Source: Geothrix sp. 21YS21S-2 (GTDB lineage: Bacteria; Acidobacteriota; Holophagae; Holophagales; Holophagaceae). From it: a stretch of DNA of 64,000 nt. Below the pieces are notes generated by a model, which made no database searches, was not told the origin of the DNA, and saw nothing but the letters and a program-made list of their open reading frames with translations. The stretch is taken from NCBI RefSeq assembly GCF_030846775.1, contig NZ_CP132910.1, positions 2,452,001-2,516,000 of the forward strand, in the 5' to 3' direction. Shown here one piece after another: positions 57,041 to 64,000 of the stretch. Numbering within the stretch: the stretch's first letter is position 1; each line of letters starts with the position of its first letter. The position numbers and the translations under genes are program-made.

Positions 57041-57097
57041 TCGCCTGACTCCGGGGCCGTCCCCTCCACGATAACCCAGGAGGGTCCCACGGCGAAA

Positions 57098-57619
57098 TCA
57101 CCCCTGCTTGCCTGCCCGCAGCTTCGAGAAGAATTCAGCGATGATGGCGTCGGCCTCGGGCTTGACGATGTCGGCCTCCTGGGCCTTGCGGTCCAGGATG
57201 TCCCGCCCGGCCGACGCGGAGAAGATCGTCTCCTGGGCCATGGGCTGGAGGTTCTTCAGGATGTACTCGGAGACGTCGATGAGGCGGTGGCCCACCTTCT
57301 CCAGCTTCTGGCGGACGATGTCCTGGTACTGGAACAGGTCGTAGACGCCCTGGATGTTGTACGTGCCGTTGTCGGCGTGGAGGGCGATGCTCTCCATCTT
57401 CTCGATGAGGTTGGTCAGGTCGTCCGAGGGGGGCACCAGGCGGGTGAGGATCTCCTGGCAGTCCTTGGCCAGCACCTGGATCTCCTCGAAGCTGTTCTGG
57501 ACGACTTCCATCTGGGAGATCACGCGTTCAGCCCCGCCCTCCTGCTCGTGGGCGATCTGGATGAGCTGGTCGGGGATGGCCGGGGTCCGGGGTTGGCTGG
57601 ACGCGTTCGGATCTGTCAT
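57098..57619 (-). CDS. CheZ-like chemotaxis phosphatase
   Basis: The 173-residue helical protein resembles CheZ, which removes phosphate from CheY to reset flagellar switching. The key helix is GVYDLFQYQDIVRQKLEKVG, where Asp100 and Gln104 keep the D-x3-Q spacing of the CheZ catalytic pair, and the remainder is made of long amphipathic helices (QMEVVQNSFEEIQVLAKDCQ). No cheY or cheA is nearby, but motAB lies 45 kb away in the window. The frame is open to 57652; ATG 57619 was chosen because a promoter -10 box lies between the two. The match is by motif and needs confirmation. Confidence 0.68.
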   Translation of the reverse strand: MTDPNASSQPRTPAIPDQLIQIAHEQEGGAERVISQMEVVQNSFEEIQVLAKDCQEILTRLVPPSDDLTNLIEKMESIALHADNGTYNIQGVYDLFQYQDIVRQKLEKVGHRLIDVSEYILKNLQPMAQETIFSASAGRDILDRKAQEADIVKPEADAIIAEFFSKLRAGKQG

Positions 57620-57637
57620 GTATGCCCCATGCGATGA

Positions 57638-57666
57638 ACTATATTGACCCATCTAGATATCGTCCA
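57638..57666 (-). promoter_or_regulatory. Candidate promoter of the CheZ-like gene
   Basis: Read on the minus strand, TGGACG (57666-57661), a 17-base spacer and TATAGT (57643-57638) form a moderate sigma-70 promoter. Transcription would begin near 57631, leaving about 12 bases before ATG 57619. The short leader makes this tentative. Confidence 0.4.
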
Positions 57667-57731
57667 CCACTGTTACCACCGTTAGAATCCCTATCGCGGA
57701 ATTTCCGTCCCGGCGCGATACACTCCCCTAG

Positions 57732-59594
<1,863 letters not shown>

Positions 59595-59606
59595 TAATCT
59601 TTTCCG

Positions 59607-62306
59607 GTGGAACCCAACCGACCCGACCCCGACGCCCTGCTCAAGACCGTCCAAGAAGAGGAAGCCCGGAAATCGCGGGCCCGGCTGAAGATCTTCTTCG
59701 GCATGGCCCCCGGCGTGGGCAAGACCTTCGCCATGCTGCAGGATGCCCAGCTCCGGATGATGGAGGGCGTGGAGGTGGTGGCGGGCGTGGTGGAGACCCA
59801 CGGCCGGGCCGAGACCATGGCCCTCACCGCCGGCCTGGAGTTCCTGCCCAAGCGCCAGCTGCCCTACCGCGGCGTCCAGATGGAGGAATTCGACGTGGAG
59901 GCGGCCCTCAGGCGCCGCCCCGCGCTGATCCTCATGGACGAGCTGGCCCACACCAACGTGCAGGGCTCCCTTCACGTCAAGCGCTGGCAGGACGTGTTCG
60001 ACCTCCTGGAGGCGGGCATCGACGTGTACTCCACCGTCAACGTCCAGCACCTGGAGAGCCTCAAGGACACCGTGGCCCAGATCACCGGGGTCATCGTGAG
60101 GGAGAGCATCCCCGACACGATCCTCAACCGCGCCGACCAGATCGAGCTGGTGGACATCCCCCCGGAGGAGCTCCTGGAGCGCCTGAAGGAGGGCAAGGTC
60201 TACGTGCCCGACCAGGCCCAGTACGCCTCCGAGCGGTTCTTCCGCAAGGGGAACCTCCTGGCCCTGCGCGAGCTGGCCCTGCGCCGCACCGCCCAGCACG
60301 TGGACGCGGACATGCGCCGCTACATGGAGGCCCAGGGCCTCAAGGGCAGGACCTGGGCCGCCGGCGAGCGCATCCTCGTGTGCATCAACTCGAAGCCCCG
60401 CTCCGCGAGCCTGATCCGCGCCGGGAGGCGCCTGGCGGAGTCCATGGGCGCCCCGTGGATCGCGCTGTACGTGGAGACCGGCAAGCACATCCGCTACTCC
60501 GACGAGGAGCGGGCCCACCTCGAGGACCACCTGCGCCTCGCCGAGCGCCTCGGGGCCGAGACCTCCGTGATCCAGGGGGACCTTTCCACGGGCGAGGACA
60601 TCCTGGCCTTCGCCCTGGCCCACAACGTCACCCGCATCATCCTGGGCAAGCCCACCCGCTCGCGCCTGCCGGCCTTCATCGCGGGCTCCCTGGTGGACGA
60701 CCTGGTGCGGCTGACCAGCACCATCGAGATCCACGTCATCCCCGGGGAGGTCCCCGACACCGCCAGGCGCCGGCGCAAGGCGCTTCCCGCAGGCGCGGGG
60801 CCGGCCCCGGCCCACTTCATCTGGGGCGCGGTCATGGTGGCCGTCATCACCGGCGCGTGTCTCCTCGTGGGCCGCCGTTTCGAACTGGCCGACCACGTCA
60901 TGCTCTACATGCTGGGCATCCTGCTGGTGGCCACGCGCTTCGGGCGGCTGCCGTCGCTCGTGGCCGCGGGCCTCAGCGTCCTTTCCCTGGATTTCTTCTT
61001 CGTGCCGCCCATCCGGTCCTTCGCGGTGGGCGACCTCAAGCACATCGCCACGTTCGCCGTGATGCTGCTGGTGGGAGCCGTCATCGGCAACCTCACGGAG
61101 CGCATCCGCGCGCAGATGCGCCTGGCGCGCACCCGCGAGCAGCGCCTGCGCGCCCTGTTCCGCCTGAGCCGCGAGCTGACCCGCACCTTCGGCTCGCAGG
61201 CCATGATGGACGTCTCCATCCGCATCCTGGCCGACCACTTCCAGAGCAGCATCTCCATCTCGCTGCCGGGCCCCGGGGGGCGGCTCGTGGCCCACCGGGA
61301 CGCCAAGGCCCCGCCCATGGGCGAGGACGAACTGGGCGTGGCCCAGTGGGTCTACGACCACCACGAGGCCGCGGGCCTGGGCACCGACACCCTGCCCGGC
61401 GCCCATGCACTGTACCTGCCCCTCAAGGGCTCCCACGGCCTCATCGGCGTCCTGGGCATCCAGCCCTTGGCCGCGGCCGGCGCCGAGAGCATGGAACCCG
61501 ATCAGCGCCACCTCATGGAGGCCTTCGCGAACCACACCGCCCTGGCCCTGGAGCGCACCATCCTTTCCGAGAAGAACCTGGACACCCAGCGCCGCATGGA
61601 CCGGGAGCAGGTGCGCAGCGCCCTCCTGTCCTCGGTGTCCCACGACCTGAGCATGCCCCTGGCCGGCATCACCTCCGCCGCCCGCGCCCTCCTGGAGAGC
61701 GACGCGGATCTCACCCCCGAGGCCCGCCACCAGCTGGCCGCCGTCATCCACGACGAGGGCCACCAGCTGAGCCGCCTGGTCACCAACCTCCTGGACGCCA
61801 CCCGCCTGGAATCGGGCGTCGAGCTCAAGAAGGAATGGATGGCCGTCCCGGAGCTGGTGGAGACCGCCCTCGCCCGCCTCAAGCCCCTCATGCCCGACCG
61901 CACGGTGAACCTGGAACTGCCCGCCAACCTTCCCCGGTTCCAGGCCGACCCCGTGCTCATGGAGCAGGTGCTGATCAACCTCCTGGAGAACGCCCACCGC
62001 TACTCCCCCCCCGGCCAGCCCGTCGAGATCAAGTCCTGGGCCACCGACCGGGCCCTGACGATCTGCGTTTCCGACCATGGCCCCGGCATCCCCGAGGAGC
62101 AGGAGGAACGGATCTTCGAGAAGCTGGTGCGCTTCCAGCAGGGCGAATCGAGGCTGGGCGCCGGCCTGGGCCTGGCCATCTGCAAGGGCGTCATGGACGC
62201 CCATGGCGGGAAGATCCAGGCCAGCAACCGGCCTCAGGGCGGGGCGAGCTTCAGGATCAGCCTGCCGCTGGAAGGGAAGGCACCGGCCCGGGCCTCCGAG
62301 GAGTGA
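59607..62306 (+). CDS. kdpD: Sensor histidine kinase KdpD
   Basis: KdpD controls the high-affinity potassium pump Kdp through KdpE. The 899-residue protein shows the full layout: KdpD domain with Walker A GMAPGVGKTFAML and LILMDELAHTN (about 25-235), a universal-stress-protein-like domain (about 250-380), DUF4118 membrane region (about 395-500; AVMVAVITGACLLVG, HIATFAVMLLVGAVIG), GAF, histidine domain with His679 in SSVSHDLSMPLAGI, and ATPase domain (INLLENAHRYSPP, GAGLGLAICKGVM). The start is GTG 59607, matching the family N-terminus RPDPDALL. No kdpE or kdpFABC gene is seen in the window. It lies 12 bases behind thiC. Confidence 0.93.
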   Translation: MEPNRPDPDALLKTVQEEEARKSRARLKIFFGMAPGVGKTFAMLQDAQLRMMEGVEVVAGVVETHGRAETMALTAGLEFLPKRQLPYRGVQMEEFDVEAALRRRPALILMDELAHTNVQGSLHVKRWQDVFDLLEAGIDVYSTVNVQHLESLKDTVAQITGVIVRESIPDTILNRADQIELVDIPPEELLERLKEGKVYVPDQAQYASERFFRKGNLLALRELALRRTAQHVDADMRRYMEAQGLKGRTWAAGERILVCINSKPRSASLIRAGRRLAESMGAPWIALYVETGKHIRYSDEERAHLEDHLRLAERLGAETSVIQGDLSTGEDILAFALAHNVTRIILGKPTRSRLPAFIAGSLVDDLVRLTSTIEIHVIPGEVPDTARRRRKALPAGAGPAPAHFIWGAVMVAVITGACLLVGRRFELADHVMLYMLGILLVATRFGRLPSLVAAGLSVLSLDFFFVPPIRSFAVGDLKHIATFAVMLLVGAVIGNLTERIRAQMRLARTREQRLRALFRLSRELTRTFGSQAMMDVSIRILADHFQSSISISLPGPGGRLVAHRDAKAPPMGEDELGVAQWVYDHHEAAGLGTDTLPGAHALYLPLKGSHGLIGVLGIQPLAAAGAESMEPDQRHLMEAFANHTALALERTILSEKNLDTQRRMDREQVRSALLSSVSHDLSMPLAGITSAARALLESDADLTPEARHQLAAVIHDEGHQLSRLVTNLLDATRLESGVELKKEWMAVPELVETALARLKPLMPDRTVNLELPANLPRFQADPVLMEQVLINLLENAHRYSPPGQPVEIKSWATDRALTICVSDHGPGIPEEQEERIFEKLVRFQQGESRLGAGLGLAICKGVMDAHGGKIQASNRPQGGASFRISLPLEGKAPARASEE

Positions 62307-62341
62307 GCAGGGAGCCGGTCAGCGCAACCGGAGGCCCCCGG

Positions 62342-63226
62342 TTACGAAGCCGGACGCATCGGCTTCCGGACGACGAGGTTGCAGCCCTTGACCCGGAGGT
62401 CCTCTTCCGTCAGCCCCCGGAATTCGCGGCAGCGGTGCCGGGCGGCCTCGGGACAGGTCTCGAACAGTTCGACGCGGTCCTTGATGATCTCGAACCCGGC
62501 GGCCCTGAACCCGCCGACCAGTTCGGAATGGCGGAGGCGGTTGGTGTAGAACCCTGAACGGGCGAACCAGTCCCGTTCCCAGAGTCCGGAACCGATGCGC
62601 AGGTTGTTCAGGGTGCCCCCCAGCATGTCCCGGAAGTCCACCCGGTGGGAGCCCACGCCGCCCGGGCGGGTGATGCGGAACAGCTCCCTAAGGTAGGCCG
62701 GCACCTCGGCGCGCCGGACATGCTGAAGCACGGTGTGGGAAATCACCAGGTCGAACGTGTCCCCGGCCTGGCCGCAAAGGCAGGGCAGGCCTTCGGTCTG
62801 GTACCGGACCCTGGATCGGGCCACCTCGGGAGGCAGGGTCACTCCGCACAGGGCCAGGGCTTCGGGCGTGAGGTAGGCCGCGGGCTCGAACAACCGCTGG
62901 ACGTCCACCAGGCAGATCGTCTCGAACCCCGCAGCCAGCGCATTGCCGATGGTGAAGCCGCCTTCCCCCGGTCCCAGTTCCAGGAACGCCTTTGTGGGCG
63001 CCCCCTGGCAGTGGACGAGGGCGCCGGCGTGGCTGTCCCAGACTCGGCGGGCATAGGCCGGGTCTTCCATCCGCCCATGTTCGAACAACCCGAGGGCCTT
63101 CCAGTGGCGGTGCGCAATGGGCACACGGCCCAGAGCCACCTTGATGGCGATCCTCAGCCACCAGGGCAAGCCGATCTGGGCGGCGAGCGTTCGAATCTTC
63201 ATGGACATAATGTCCGTTTGTGCCAC
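62342..63226 (-). CDS. Class I SAM-dependent methyltransferase
   Basis: The 294-residue product has motif I in FLELGPGEGGFTIGNALAAG, a following acidic residue in ETICLVDVQRLFEPAAYLTP, and FDLVISHTVLQHVRRAEVPA then LFRITRPGGVGSHRVDF, as in small-molecule or lipid methyltransferases. The N-terminus is helical and basic and may touch the membrane. The start is GTG 63226 with GAGGG six bases upstream; ATG 63208 and ATG 63202 are alternatives. It converges on kdpD. The 275 bases between it and pilT hold nothing I can support. Confidence 0.83.
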   Translation of the reverse strand: MAQTDIMSMKIRTLAAQIGLPWWLRIAIKVALGRVPIAHRHWKALGLFEHGRMEDPAYARRVWDSHAGALVHCQGAPTKAFLELGPGEGGFTIGNALAAGFETICLVDVQRLFEPAAYLTPEALALCGVTLPPEVARSRVRYQTEGLPCLCGQAGDTFDLVISHTVLQHVRRAEVPAYLRELFRITRPGGVGSHRVDFRDMLGGTLNNLRIGSGLWERDWFARSGFYTNRLRHSELVGGFRAAGFEIIKDRVELFETCPEAARHRCREFRGLTEEDLRVKGCNLVVRKPMRPAS

Positions 63227-63501
63227 CGGCAGCCCTCATCATGGCGATCAACCCACCGGGCCACAAGCCCTCTTTCGTGCGCCTTCCCCGCCCCTGCCGG
63301 TCCAAGGCGACCTTGATATGCACGCTCGTCCTCTTGTCCCCCAGCTACTTCAGCGGCCGCTGCGGGGAGGGCCTCTGCCCCCCTCGGGTTCCTGAAGGCC
63401 CCGGCGTCCTGGTTTTTCCGGGGAGGAACCGTGGGAAGGCCCCGCCTCCCGGCCCTGCTCTGCGCAAATTTCTCCACGCAGGCTTGGGTTGCCTTCGGTC
63501 C

Positions 63502-64000
63502 CTACCTCGCCAGCGTGATCTTGATATCCCCTCCCGGCCCCTGGTCCCCCGGCTTGTTCTGGGGGCGGTTCGGGTCGAGCCGCGGGGCCTGGGGGGCCAG
63601 GGGCGCGCCGCCGGCCTCCCGGCCCAGACCGGAGCTGATGGACATGCCCTTGTCCATGTTGGACCGGGACATCTCGGCGGTGGAGGCGATGCCCTCCAGG
63701 CGGAGCTTGAACTCGCCCACGTTGGTGGCGCGCTTCAGGGCCTCCTCGACGGTGATGAGGCCTTCCTGGAGGAGGAAGTAGAGGCTCTGGTCGAAGGTCT
63801 GCATGCCGTACTGGGACGTGCCCTGGGCGATGACGTCCTTGAGGCCCTTGGTCTTGTCCTTGTCCTCGATGCAGGCCTTGACGGTCTCGGTGGCGATGAG
63901 GACCTCCACGGCGGGCACCCGGCCCTGGCCGTCGGCCCGGGGGACGAGGCGCTGGGAGATGACCGCCTTGAGGACCTGGCTCAGCTGGATGCGGATCTGC
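63502..64000 (-). CDS. pilT: PilT-type twitching-motility ATPase, C-terminal part (cut by window edge)
   Basis: The visible 165 residues end a type IV pilus retraction ATPase. The translation begins IQLSQVLKAVISQRLVPRAD, followed by VPAVEVLIATETVKACI, YGMQTFDQSLYFLLQEGLIT and EEALKRATNVGEFKLRLEGI, all typical of the PilT/PilU C-terminus. The Walker motifs lie beyond the window. A Pro/Gly-rich tail (APLAPQAPRLDPNRPQNKPG) follows the ATPase fold. PilT and PilU cannot be separated from this part alone. Confidence 0.9.
   Translation of the reverse strand, partial: QIRIQLSQVLKAVISQRLVPRADGQGRVPAVEVLIATETVKACIEDKDKTKGLKDVIAQGTSQYGMQTFDQSLYFLLQEGLITVEEALKRATNVGEFKLRLEGIASTAEMSRSNMDKGMSISSGLGREAGGAPLAPQAPRLDPNRPQNKPGDQGPGGDIKITLAR

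Noticed and set aside
63203-63215. 13-base palindrome GGACAT-A-ATGTCC at the methyltransferase start
   Set aside because: It is mostly formed by coding sequence (GACATTATGTCC) at the gene start; no regulator context.

Overview
The window is very GC-rich, gene-dense bacterial chromosome with no phage, insertion sequence, CRISPR array, rRNA or tRNA that I could recognise. The gene content points to a free-living, motile Gram-negative heterotroph: flagellar motor genes motAB, a CheZ-like phosphatase, a PilT-type pilus ATPase, many secreted and lipid-anchored proteins, and an ADOP-type permease. ADOP permeases are best known from Acidobacteriota, so a member of that phylum, perhaps Holophagae, is my guess. 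It is an inference, not something the sequence proves.

Layout. Positions 1-5160: housekeeping genes, with argS, pyrG and the start of tkt in one minus-strand run, then rpsT with its own promoter, facing gluQRS. Positions 5314-9364: a small unknown gene, a membrane-anchored methyltransferase, an M13 metallopeptidase and, facing them, a PfkB kinase. Positions 9387-17428: a long nitronate monooxygenase-like enzyme, motAB, and a secretory block (small secreted protein, large C10 cysteine peptidase, lipoprotein). Positions 17484-21013: a double ABM-domain protein, a GNAT enzyme, and molybdate transport (modB, modC, mop) behind a possible ModE-type operator. Positions 21030-31205: a CGNR regulator, a zinc-finger/PP2C phosphatase with a good promoter, a secreted pentapeptide/propeller protein with a toxin-like C-terminus, rsgA, secreted proteins, and a PocR-GAF-GAF-PAS hybrid histidine kinase. 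Positions 31211-41231: mixed accessory genes (ADOP permease, propeller with poly-serine tracts, reductase, FkbM methyltransferase, YdeI protein) ending in a three-gene MarR operon whose palindromic operator lies inside its promoter.

Positions 41263-53836 look like an accessory/defence region. It holds an OLD-family ATPase-TOPRIM nuclease, an uncommon overlapping pair made of a cytoplasmic subtilisin/HExxH double protease and a ComEC-type metallo-beta-lactamase-fold protein, an AraC regulator, three secreted proteins, and a type IV AbiE-like toxin-antitoxin pair whose promoter is flanked by matching inverted repeats. The protease/MBL pair is the best candidate for an undescribed system.

Positions 54274-64000 return to core functions: a split mannose-1-phosphate guanylyltransferase and cupin pair, pfkA, a CheZ-like protein, thiC, an apparently orphan kdpD, a methyltransferase and the C-terminal part of pilT. 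Most long ORFs opposite real genes are artefacts of high GC and were left out.
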